Below, in pieces: positions 24,903-32,399 of a DNA stretch of 64,000 nt (within the stretch, counting starts at the first letter, position 1; every line of letters starts with the position of its first letter). The notes beneath the pieces were generated by a model. The model was not told where the DNA came from, made no database searches, and saw only the letters and a program-made list of their open reading frames with translations. This stretch comes from Neobittarella massiliensis (ex Bilen et al. 2018) (GTDB lineage: Bacteria > Bacillota > Clostridia > Oscillospirales > Ruminococcaceae). The position numbers and the translations under genes were made by a program. The stretch spans positions 248,001-312,000 of the forward strand of contig NZ_OKQO01000003.1 in the NCBI RefSeq assembly GCF_900289145.1. The letters run 5' to 3'.

Positions 24903-26255
24903 TTAGTGGATGTGCAGGATGGTGGTGGCCAAAACAAAGTAGATCATCAGCGACACCGCATCCACGATGGTGGTGATCAGCGGGCTGGCCATAATGGCCG
25001 GGTCCATTTTCAGCTTCTGGGCAATAATGGGCAGCAGTCCGCCGCAGATCTTGGCGATGATCACGGTGCAAAACAGGCTGGCGCAGATGGTCACGGCCAC
25101 CAGCACCCCCACCCGGTCAAAGAGCAGCAGCTTGCCAAAGTTCACCACCGCCAGCACCGAGCCGGTCAGCAGGCTCACGGCAAATTCCTTGCGCAGCACC
25201 ACAAGGGCGTCTTTGGGGGCGATATCGCCCAGGGCCAAGCTGCGTATCACCATGGTCGCCGACTGGCTGCCGGCGTTGCCGCCGGTGTCCATCAGCTGGG
25301 GGATGTAGGCCGCCAGCAGCACCATAGAAGAGAGTACTTCGTCAAAGCGGCGGATGATGGCCCCGGTGATTGAGGCCGAGATCATCAGCACCAGCAGCCA
25401 CACGATGCGGTGCTTGGCCAGAGTCAGGGCACTGGTCTTCAGGTAGCTGTCGTCGGCAGGGGAGACGGCGTTCATCTTGTAGATGTCCTCGGTGGCCTGC
25501 TCCTCCATCACATCAACCACGTCGTCCAGGGTGATCACGCCCACCAACCGGTCCTCCCGGTCTACAACGGGCAGCGTGTACAGGTCGTATTTCTTAAATA
25601 CCTCTACCACCTGTTCCTCGTCGTCCAGCGTGCCCACCTTGCAGATCTCGGGGTCGGCCAGCTCAATGATCTTGGTGCTGTCGTCGGCCAGCAGAATGTC
25701 CTGCAGAGCCACCGACCCCTCCAGCAGCTTGGTGGGGGAGGTGACAAAGCAGGTCTCGATGGTCTCTTTTTTATCGCGGCTGCCGCGGATGTCGGCAATG
25801 GCCTCGGCCACCGTCTCGTCCCGCCGCAGCTCCATAAACTCCAGCGTCATCAGGCTGCCGGCCGACCCCTCGGGGTACTGCAGCAGCTGATTGATCTGGC
25901 TGCGGGTAGCCGAGTCGGTGGCCGCCAGCACCCGCTTTACGATGCCGGCCGGCATCTCTTCGATAAAGTCGATGGTATCGTCAAAAAACAACTCGTCAAC
26001 GATGGTGGCGAGCTCTTTGTCGGTGATGCCCTCAACGATGCGCTGCTGTACGTCGCTGTCCAGGTGCGAGAACACCTCGGCCGCCACCTCTTTGGGCAGC
26101 ACGCGAAACAACAGCACCAGCGCGGCGTCGGGCAGCTCAGAAAACAGCTCCGCCACATCGGCAGGGTTGCAGGCCAGCAAAAAGGCGCGGGCCGCGGCAA
26201 ACTGCTTTTCCTCCACCAACTGGCACAGCGCGTCGATGGTGATGAATTTGCTCAT
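24903..26255 (-). CDS. mgtE: Magnesium transporter MgtE
   Basis: The 450-residue product has the three MgtE parts. These are the alpha-superhelical N domain (about residues 5-135; repeats with LFRVLPKEVAAEVFSHL), tandem CBS domains (about 140-260; LYTLPVVDREDRLVGVITLD) and a five-helix membrane domain (about 285-450) with the GGNAGSQSATMVIRSLALG pore motif. It is a Mg2+-gated channel-type importer. ATG 26255 lies eight bases after GAGGAGGG; a longer frame to 26303 would run into the leader terminator. The roughly 320-base leader carries two similar promoter-like segments and an intrinsic terminator, so attenuation by metal or another signal is likely. Confidence 0.95.
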   Translation of the reverse strand: MSKFITIDALCQLVEEKQFAAARAFLLACNPADVAELFSELPDAALVLLFRVLPKEVAAEVFSHLDSDVQQRIVEGITDKELATIVDELFFDDTIDFIEEMPAGIVKRVLAATDSATRSQINQLLQYPEGSAGSLMTLEFMELRRDETVAEAIADIRGSRDKKETIETCFVTSPTKLLEGSVALQDILLADDSTKIIELADPEICKVGTLDDEEQVVEVFKKYDLYTLPVVDREDRLVGVITLDDVVDVMEEQATEDIYKMNAVSPADDSYLKTSALTLAKHRIVWLLVLMISASITGAIIRRFDEVLSSMVLLAAYIPQLMDTGGNAGSQSATMVIRSLALGDIAPKDALVVLRKEFAVSLLTGSVLAVVNFGKLLLFDRVGVLVAVTICASLFCTVIIAKICGGLLPIIAQKLKMDPAIMASPLITTIVDAVSLMIYFVLATTILHIH

Positions 26256-26288
26256 AATATTTTCCCTCCTCGCGGTAAATTTGGGCAA

Positions 26289-26319
26289 CAAAAAAGACCA
26301 CAAGTCTCTCGCTGCGGTC
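26289..26319 (-). terminator. Leader terminator (attenuator) upstream of mgtE
   Basis: Minus strand GACC-GCAG pairs with CTTGTGGTC and runs into TTTTTT, only 34 bases before the mgtE start and downstream of its promoters. Its position implies regulated read-through. Confidence 0.75.
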
Positions 26320-26493
26320 TAGTACAGGTGCCGAATATTACCGGGAGAAAGCGCACACATCCCCCGCGGGGGCAAACGCGCGCCCTACAGGGAAGTGCCG
26401 GGTGACAAAGAGAGCGGAACAGACATCTCCTCCCGCTGCGGCACGTCGCCTGCGCATTCAGCCCGGGTATTCGCACCTCTACTACTGCCAGCG

Positions 26494-26524
26494 TCCATTG
26501 TCTGTCCACCTCCTAAAAAGTCAA
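26494..26524 (-). promoter_or_regulatory. Second, diverged copy of the mgtE promoter segment
   Basis: TTGACT (reading 26524 to 26519) is followed by TTTTTAGGAGGTGG and CAATGG. It copies the segment at 26581-26612 with an 88-bp offset. As a promoter it would have TTGACT and GACAAT with 16-base spacing. It also contains an AGGAGG, so translation of a short leader frame is possible. Confidence 0.5.
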
Positions 26525-26583
26525 ATCTGTGAGTCTTTTACACAGCCCCGGGCAGCGCACACGCCGCCTTTTGGGCCACACCC

Positions 26584-26612
26584 ATTGTATAGCCCACCCC
26601 CCAAAAAGTCAA
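26584..26612 (-). promoter_or_regulatory. mgtE promoter
   Basis: Minus strand TTGACT (26607-26612), 17 bases including a G6 run, TACAAT (26584-26589). Transcription would begin near 26577 and give a leader of about 320 bases. Confidence 0.65.
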
Positions 26613-26662
26613 GCAAAATCGCCCGCCTGCCGCCGGGCCGCAACGCCCCGGGCCCGGACCGG

Positions 26663-27283
26663 TCAGCTCCTGGCCTGCGGCGGCTTAACGGTGGGCAGTG
26701 CCAGCCGAAAACGCATGCACAAAAGGCGGGTGAAAAAGGTCAGCGCAATACAGATGTAGGCCGCCACCTGCAGGTCGATGAGCTGGCGCAAAAACCAAAA
26801 GCATACGCTGCCGCCCACCGCCGCCACCGCGTAGATCTCCCGCGGGCGCAAAATGTGGGGGATCTCGCGGGCGAACAGGTCGCGGATGATGCCGCCGCCC
26901 ACCGCCGTGATGAACGATACAAAGCAGAAGGTGATAAAGTTGAGCTCCATCGAGATAGCGGTGATGCCCGCCTCGATGGCAAAGGTAGCCAGCCCCAGCG
27001 CGTCAAAAATATCCAGCGCAAAGCTCCAGCGTATCTGCCCCTTGGTCAGTATCACAAAGGCGGTGGTCAGCAGGATGAGCAAACTGTACTCGTAGCGCTC
27101 AAAAAATATGGGCAGCGAGTCGCGGCGGATGATGATGTCCCGTATCACGCCACCGCCAATAGCCGTCACCCCAGCCATGATGAGAATGCCCAGGTAGTCC
27201 ATCCGCTTTTTAATGGCCGTGCTGGCCCCCGAAATAGCAAACGCCACGATGCCGATATAGTCCAAATAGTCGATGATCCCCAC
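26663..27283 (-). CDS. TRIC/UPF0126-family cation channel-like protein
   Basis: The 206-residue membrane protein has two homologous halves of three helices plus a final helix. Each half carries the signature GGG(V/I)IRD: AIGGGVIRDIIIRRD (about residue 42) and AVGGGIIRDLFAREIP (about 128). This is the glycine-channel family (UPF0126, prokaryotic trimeric intracellular cation channel homologues), thought to pass K+ or amino acids such as glycine. The GTG start at 27283 is chosen for GAGGGACGAGCT upstream; an ATG eight codons earlier lacks a site. Monocistronic. Confidence 0.88.
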   Translation of the reverse strand: MGIIDYLDYIGIVAFAISGASTAIKKRMDYLGILIMAGVTAIGGGVIRDIIIRRDSLPIFFERYEYSLLILLTTAFVILTKGQIRWSFALDIFDALGLATFAIEAGITAISMELNFITFCFVSFITAVGGGIIRDLFAREIPHILRPREIYAVAAVGGSVCFWFLRQLIDLQVAAYICIALTFFTRLLCMRFRLALPTVKPPQARS

Positions 27284-27376
27284 AGCTCGTCCCTCATTCC
27301 TGTCCACTGCCGTCCAGAGCGGCCCTCTTTTGCCCCATTATACGGGAAAACACCGTGCAGTTCAATAAAAACAGCG

Positions 27377-27405
27377 TTGACAACCCAGCCCAAAAGAGCT
27401 ATCTT
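27377..27405 (+). promoter_or_regulatory. Promoter of the substrate-binding lipoprotein gene
   Basis: TTGACA (27377-27382), 17 bases, TATCTT (27400-27405), about 130 bases before the ATG at 27536. Confidence 0.65.
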
Positions 27406-27535
27406 TTAAAGTATTCTAACTGCTGTGTTTTTCGCCTGACAGTGGGAAAAAATAACAGCTGGGGCCCACCGGGCAGATCACTTTCCCGGCAGGCTCCGCG
27501 CGCCGGACAAAATACCGGCAGAGGGGAGCACACCA

Positions 27536-28546
27536 ATGAAAAAAATACTATCTCTAGCGCTGGCAGCGTTGCTGGTACTTTCTGTATTTGCCGGCTGCGG
27601 CGACAAAAAGGGGACCGATAGCGGCAGCAGTAGTGGCGCCAGCTCTAAGCAGGGCGCCGATGTGCGCATAGCCGGTGTCAAGTCTCCGGCCGGTATCAGC
27701 TTGGCTAAGCTCATGAAAGACAGCGGCGACAAAAAGACCGCCAATCAATATACCGCGACGCTGTACGGCGATGCCGCCACCGCCGCCGAAAAGCTGTCTG
27801 CGGGCGAGGTGGATATCGCCGTGCTGCCCACCGACGTAGCCGCCGCTCTGTACGCCCAAAACAGCGGCAGTGTACAGCTGCTGGCCGCCAATGTGCTGGG
27901 GGCCCTCACTGTAGTCGACACCACCGGCGAGATAAAAAATCTCTACGGGCTCATGGGCCAAACAGTCTACGCCGCCGGTCAGGGGACCACGTCTGAATAT
28001 CTGCTCAACTACGTGCTCGATCACAGTGGTCTCACCGTGGGTACCGATGTGCGCATAGAATATGTCGACAGTTACGACCAGCTGGTCGATATGGTCGCCG
28101 ACGGGCGGGCGCCGCTGGCAGTGATGCCCGAACCCTATCTCTCGTCTGCACTGGCCAAAAACGGCAGTGCCAAGGCGGCCGTCGATCTCGGCGGTGAGTG
28201 GGACCGGGTCTCGGATGGCAAGGAGCTGCTGTTGGGCGCCGCAGTGGCCCGCACCGACTTCGTCAAAGAAAACGGACAGGCGGTAAAAGACTTTTTGCAG
28301 GACTTCCAGAACTCGGTCGAGTTTGCCGCTGGCAACACTGAAGAGACAGCTGCGCTGGCTCAAAAATACGATATCATGAAAGCCGAGATCGCCGAGCGGG
28401 CCATTCCCAATCTCGGCATCGCCTACCGCGACGGCGAGTCGATGAAAGCGTCGGTCTCCTCACTGCTGCAGATTTTGTTCGAGGCCAATGCGCAGTCTGT
28501 CGGCGGCTCGCTGCCGGGAGATGACTTCTATTACGCCAAAGCGTAG
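27536..28546 (+). CDS. ABC-type substrate-binding lipoprotein (SsuA/NMT1-like), orphan
   Basis: The 336-residue product has a lipoprotein signal (MKKILSLALAALLVLSVFAG, then lipobox Cys21) and a serine/glycine-rich linker. A periplasmic-binding-like fold follows, with VRIAGVKSPAGISLAKLM, AGEVDIAVLPTDVAAALY and VYAAGQGTTSEYLLNYVL. These features fit the SsuA/THI5/NMT1 group that binds sulfonates, thiamine precursors or nitrate. No permease or ATPase gene is adjacent, so it either works with a transporter encoded elsewhere or has another role. AGAGGGGAGC precedes the ATG. Confidence 0.87.
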   Translation: MKKILSLALAALLVLSVFAGCGDKKGTDSGSSSGASSKQGADVRIAGVKSPAGISLAKLMKDSGDKKTANQYTATLYGDAATAAEKLSAGEVDIAVLPTDVAAALYAQNSGSVQLLAANVLGALTVVDTTGEIKNLYGLMGQTVYAAGQGTTSEYLLNYVLDHSGLTVGTDVRIEYVDSYDQLVDMVADGRAPLAVMPEPYLSSALAKNGSAKAAVDLGGEWDRVSDGKELLLGAAVARTDFVKENGQAVKDFLQDFQNSVEFAAGNTEETAALAQKYDIMKAEIAERAIPNLGIAYRDGESMKASVSSLLQILFEANAQSVGGSLPGDDFYYAKA

Positions 28547-28603
28547 AGTGCCCGCTGCCATCCTGGCCGGCAGTCCCCCACAAAAGATGATCTGCGATCC
28601 GTC

Positions 28604-28632
28604 TTTACAAGCCGAATAAAATCGTGTATGCT
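28604..28632 (+). promoter_or_regulatory. Promoter of uraA
   Basis: TTTACA (28604-28609), 17 bases, TATGCT (28627-28632). The predicted start (about 28640) falls at the base of a terminator hairpin. Confidence 0.55.
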
Positions 28633-28641
28633 GATGCAGGC

Positions 28642-28680
28642 GCAAAAAAAGCCCCCACGCTATCGTCGGGGCTTTTTTTG
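28642..28680 (+). terminator. Terminator in or just before the uraA leader
   Basis: Seven A residues and GCCCC pair with GGGGC and seven T residues. It ends the lipoprotein transcript. If the promoter at 28604-28632 is real, it also forms nearly the whole start of the uraA leader. Confidence 0.85.
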
Positions 28681-28721
28681 TGCCGTAAAAGAGGAAGAAA
28701 AACAGGAGAGAGGAAGATATT

Positions 28722-29960
28722 ATGGGAGAAACTGCCAACCTGACCACCTCCAAAAAAGTGGTGTTGGGCGTCCAGCACCTGTTTGCCATGTTCGGCGCCA
28801 CCGTGCTGGTGCCGTCGCTCACCGGCCTCAACGTGTCGGTGGCGCTGATCTGCGCCGGCCTGGGCACGTTGCTTTTCCACTTGGTCACCAGCCACAAGGT
28901 GCCGGTGTTCTTGGGTTCCAGCTTTGCCTACATCGGCGCGCTGCAGATCGTCATCGGCGGCAACAGCAAAAACATCCCCAAAGCCCAGTCGGGCATCATC
29001 GCCGCCGGGCTCATCTACATACTGGTGGCCCTCATCGTCAAATACGTGGGGGTCGATGTCATCCGTAAGACCTTCCCGCCGGTGGTCACCGGCCCGGTCA
29101 TCGTGGTCATCGGCCTGACACTGGCCCCCACCGGCATCTCGATGGCGCAGGTGAACTGGCCGGTAGCGCTGTTCACGCTGGCGGTCATCATAGCCGTGTC
29201 GGTTTTTACCAAAGGCTTTTTCAAGCTGGTGCCCATCCTCATCGGCCTCGTCAGCGGGTACCTGCTCTGCGTGGGCCTCGATCTGAGCGGGGTGCTGGGG
29301 GCTAAACTCATCGATACCAGCCTCATCACCGGCGCCCCCTGGATCAGCCCCTTTTGGGACTTTGGCGGCAAGTTTTTCACGCTGCCCCAGTTTGACCTGC
29401 ACGCCATAACCCTCATCGCCCCGGTGGCGCTGGTCACCTTTATGGAACACATCGGCGACATCACCACCAACGGCTCGGTCATCGGCAAAGACCTGCTCAA
29501 AGATCCCGGCCTGCACCGCACGCTGCTGGGCGATGGGCTGGCCACCTCACTGGCCGGCCTGCTGGGCGGCCCGGCCAACACCACCTATTCTGAAAATACC
29601 GGCGTGCTGGCTGTCACCAAGGTGTACGATACCGGCGTGCTGAAGATCGCCGGCTGCTTTGCCATCTTTTTGGGGGTGTTCGGCAAGTTCGGCGGTGTGC
29701 TGGCCAGCATCCCCGACCCGGTCAAAGGCGGCATGTCCATCATGCTCTTTGGCATGATCGCCGCCGTCGGCCTGCGCACCATCGCCGAGGCCCAGCTCGA
29801 CTTTTCCCACAGCCGCAACCTCATCACCGTGGGGCTGATCCTGGTGTTCGGTCTGGGCATGTCGGCGGGCATCCAGATCGGCGAGTTCACCGTCTCCGGC
29901 CTGTTCATCGCCGTGGTGGTGGGCGTGCTGACCAACAAGATCCTGCCGCAAAACGTCTAA
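28722..29960 (+). CDS. uraA: Uracil permease (NCS2 family)
   Basis: The 412-residue protein is a nucleobase:cation symporter-2 with about 14 segments. Family motifs seen are QHLFAMFGATVLVP near the start, VPVFLGSSFAYIGA, TGPVIVVIGLTLAP, FMEHIGDITTNGSVIGKD (substrate-binding glutamate in helix 8) and GGPANTTYSENTGVLAVTKV (helix 10, with a second carboxylate). Length and sequence match uracil transporters of the UraA/PyrP type. GGAGAGAGGAAG precedes the ATG. With udk, the phosphorylase and the BMP operon, it is part of a nucleobase-salvage theme. Confidence 0.95.
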   Translation: MGETANLTTSKKVVLGVQHLFAMFGATVLVPSLTGLNVSVALICAGLGTLLFHLVTSHKVPVFLGSSFAYIGALQIVIGGNSKNIPKAQSGIIAAGLIYILVALIVKYVGVDVIRKTFPPVVTGPVIVVIGLTLAPTGISMAQVNWPVALFTLAVIIAVSVFTKGFFKLVPILIGLVSGYLLCVGLDLSGVLGAKLIDTSLITGAPWISPFWDFGGKFFTLPQFDLHAITLIAPVALVTFMEHIGDITTNGSVIGKDLLKDPGLHRTLLGDGLATSLAGLLGGPANTTYSENTGVLAVTKVYDTGVLKIAGCFAIFLGVFGKFGGVLASIPDPVKGGMSIMLFGMIAAVGLRTIAEAQLDFSHSRNLITVGLILVFGLGMSAGIQIGEFTVSGLFIAVVVGVLTNKILPQNV

Positions 29961-29983
29961 AAGAGCGTCCAGATGGGCATAAA

Positions 29984-30021
29984 GAGAGAGCCGCGCTGCC
30001 AACATGCAGCGCGGCTCTCTC
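29984..30021. terminator. Convergent terminator between uraA and the pseudouridine synthase gene
   Basis: Sixteen-base perfect arms GAGAGAGCCGCGCTGC and GCAGCGCGGCTCTCTC. There is no strong T-tract on the plus strand; the minus strand reads into TCTTTATG. The right arm touches the stop codon at 30020. Confidence 0.8.
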
Positions 30022-30997
30022 ACTGTCCGCCGGCGGTCTTATACGGTGTGAACAGCTGGCAAAATGCCGGCTTTTGGGTGGTAAAAGAGCGGCCCCGCAG
30101 GTAGTCCAGTGGCCCGCCCTCCGCCGGCCAGTCAAACTGTACCCGGTACGAGCACAGTGCCTGGCTCTTCATGCGGTAGCGGCGGTTGACGCTGTTTTCA
30201 CCGTATTTGCTGTCGCCCAACAGCGGGTGCCCGCTGGCGGCAAACTGGGCCCGTATCTGGTGGGTGCGCCCGGTCAGCAGCTGGGCTTCGACCAAGCTCA
30301 GCTGGGGCGTTTTTTGCAGTACCTGCCAATGGGTAATGGCCCGTTTGGCGCCGGGCTGCGGGTTTTGGCGCACATATACCCGGCTCTGGCGGGCGTCTTT
30401 AAACAGGTAGTTGTCAAATTTGCCGCGCGCTGCCGGCATGTGCCCCACTACTGCACACAGGTAGCTCTTGTGGATCTGCCGCTGACGAATGCGCAGCAGC
30501 AGCTCCTGTTCGGCGGCGGCCGTTTTGGCCGCCAGCACGATGCCGCTGGTGCCGCGGTCGATGCGGTTGCACACCGCCGGGGCAAAGTCCTGCCCCGGCC
30601 GGTATCCGCCCTGCTCTTGCAGGTAGTGGCGCAGCTGATTTTGCAGGTTGTTCTGCTCGCCGTTTTGGCCCGGTAAAACCAGCAGCCCGGCCGGCTTGTC
30701 GGCCAGCAGTACATGGTCGTCCTCGTACACCACGGCAAAGGTGGGCCCGGCCGGTACGGGGGCGGGAACGCCGCCGCTCTCGGCCGCCCCCGGCAGGTAC
30801 TGGGGCTCCAGGTACAGCCGCAGCGTATCGCCGGCCTGCACCCGGTACGAGATCTCGCGGCGGCGGCCATTTATCTTGATGTTGCCCCGCTTGAGCGCCC
30901 GGTAAAAGGCACTGCCGGGCAGATCGGGGCAGATAGAAAATACCAGTTTATCCAGTCGCTGACCGGCCTGTTTGGCCCCTATCTGACAGATGTACAT
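30020..30997 (-). CDS. RluA-family RNA pseudouridine synthase
   Basis: The 325-residue product begins with an S4-like RNA-binding region (about residues 13-70; RLDKLVFSICPDLPGSAFYR, KRGNIKINGRR). The RluA catalytic domain follows, with NRIDRGTSGIVL holding the catalytic aspartate (about 145) and LLTGRTHQIRAQFAASGHPL near the C-terminus. It isomerises uridines in rRNA or tRNA; the target cannot be told. ATG 30997 follows GGGAGGAGTAGCG; the longer in-frame extension to 31075 is not needed. Confidence 0.92.
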   Translation of the reverse strand: MYICQIGAKQAGQRLDKLVFSICPDLPGSAFYRALKRGNIKINGRRREISYRVQAGDTLRLYLEPQYLPGAAESGGVPAPVPAGPTFAVVYEDDHVLLADKPAGLLVLPGQNGEQNNLQNQLRHYLQEQGGYRPGQDFAPAVCNRIDRGTSGIVLAAKTAAAEQELLLRIRQRQIHKSYLCAVVGHMPAARGKFDNYLFKDARQSRVYVRQNPQPGAKRAITHWQVLQKTPQLSLVEAQLLTGRTHQIRAQFAASGHPLLGDSKYGENSVNRRYRMKSQALCSYRVQFDWPAEGGPLDYLRGRSFTTQKPAFCQLFTPYKTAGGQ

Positions 30998-31259
30998 CGC
31001 TACTCCTCCCGGGTGCCGCGGGCCGAATAATGGCCCACCGCTATTTTGCCCCCGTATTGTAACACGATTTGGCAAAAAGGTAAATTACTGCCGGTCAAAA
31101 GGTGCATACTGTCTAAAACTGTGCTATACTAATACCGGTAAGCAAACGGTAAAAAACGGGGCTGTATAGCGGTCGATAGCGCCTGTGCCGGCGGGCTTTG
31201 GGCCCTGCCGTCAGCGGGTCGGCCGCCGCCCTGAAAATATAGTCAGAGGAGCGTTTACT

Positions 31260-32300
31260 TTGGAGATTTTAGAGCCAGCGCGCTACGGCGAGTACGAGGA
31301 ATTCGTGCTGCACCACCAAAATGGCACCTTTACCCAGTCCACCCACTGGCCCCAGGTCAAAGAGGGGTGGGGCCACGGGGTCATCGTCTCCCGCGGGGCC
31401 GACGGCACCATCCGCGGCGGCATGGTGGTGCTCACCAAAAAGGTGCCCGGCCTCAACCGCAACTTTCTGTACGCCCCCCGCGGCCCCATCTGCGACTACC
31501 GCGACGAGGAGACCTTTGTCGATCTGGTCGAGGGTGCCAAGGCTTTTGCCAAAAAGGTGCGCGGCTTCACCTTTAAGATGGACCCCATGGTAGGGGCCGA
31601 CGACCGCACCTTTATCGAGATGGCCAAAAAGTACGGCTTTACCTATAAAGAGGACCAGACCGACGACGACACCATCCAGCGGCGCAACAACTACATGCTC
31701 GACCTCACCGGAAAGACCGCCGACGAGCTGCTGGCCAGCTTTCACCAGAAGTGGCGCTACAACATCCGCCTGGCCGCCCGCAAAGGGGTCGAGGTGCGGG
31801 TGTGCGGCAAGGAGTCGCTGCCCGATTTCATGAAGATCTATCAGGTCACCGGGGCCCGCGACGGCTTCAACACCCGCCCCCAGGCGTATTTCGAGCGCAT
31901 GCTCGACGCCTTTGGCGAGCACATCCGGCTGTATATCTGCTACTACCAGGGTCAGCCGGTCTCGGGGGCCATCACCACCAACTTTGCCGGCAAGACCTGC
32001 TATGTGTACGGCGCATCCGACAACAACTTCCGCAATGTAATGCCCAACCACGCCATGCAGTGGGCCATGATCCAGTGGGCGATCGAGACCGGCTGTACCA
32101 CCTACGACTTTCAGGGCATCCCGCTCGATCTCTCGGGCGAGGATCACATGCACGGGGTATACCTGTTTAAAAAGGGCTTTAACGGCCAGGTGGTCACCTT
32201 TACCGGCGAGTACGATATGGTTTTTGCCCCCTGGGTGCAAAAGTTCGTAGATACCTCAGAAAAGGTGCTGCTCAAGCTGCGCCGAACAGGGAAGAAATAG
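31260..32300 (+). CDS. FemAB-family peptidoglycan interpeptide-bridge transferase
   Basis: The 346-residue product belongs to the Fem/peptidyltransferase family, which adds amino acids from aminoacyl-tRNA to the lipid II stem peptide. Two GNAT-like halves are visible. The first carries THWPQVKEGWG and FLYAPRGPICDY. The second carries KWRYNIRLAARKGVEVR, YVYGASDNNFRNVMPNH and YDFQGIPLDLSGEDHMHGVY, then FKKGFNGQVVTFTGEYD. The TTG at 31260 is chosen because AGAGGAG lies eight bases upstream and the protein then starts at the conserved LEILEPARY. It is followed by an M20 peptidase and cardiolipin synthase, an envelope-related set. Confidence 0.9.
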   Translation: MEILEPARYGEYEEFVLHHQNGTFTQSTHWPQVKEGWGHGVIVSRGADGTIRGGMVVLTKKVPGLNRNFLYAPRGPICDYRDEETFVDLVEGAKAFAKKVRGFTFKMDPMVGADDRTFIEMAKKYGFTYKEDQTDDDTIQRRNNYMLDLTGKTADELLASFHQKWRYNIRLAARKGVEVRVCGKESLPDFMKIYQVTGARDGFNTRPQAYFERMLDAFGEHIRLYICYYQGQPVSGAITTNFAGKTCYVYGASDNNFRNVMPNHAMQWAMIQWAIETGCTTYDFQGIPLDLSGEDHMHGVYLFKKGFNGQVVTFTGEYDMVFAPWVQKFVDTSEKVLLKLRRTGKK

Positions 32301-32399
32301 CCGCTTTGGCAGTGGGTGCCCCGGCGCGGCAGCCGGTGCAGGACGCTGCCCTGCCGTCTGGCGGCATGCCGGGCGCATCGTGTGAGGAGGATGAGATTT

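Noticed and set aside
26401-26500. Lysine riboswitch suggested by GAGGTGCGAA in the mgtE leader
   Set aside because: Only this short 5' motif matches; the remaining conserved L-box segments and the expected length are missing.
26252-26509. 85-codon frame in the mgtE leader
   Set aside because: It starts near an AGGAGG, but the product is cysteine/arginine-rich without recognisable features and runs through the leader terminator; a short leader peptide remains possible.
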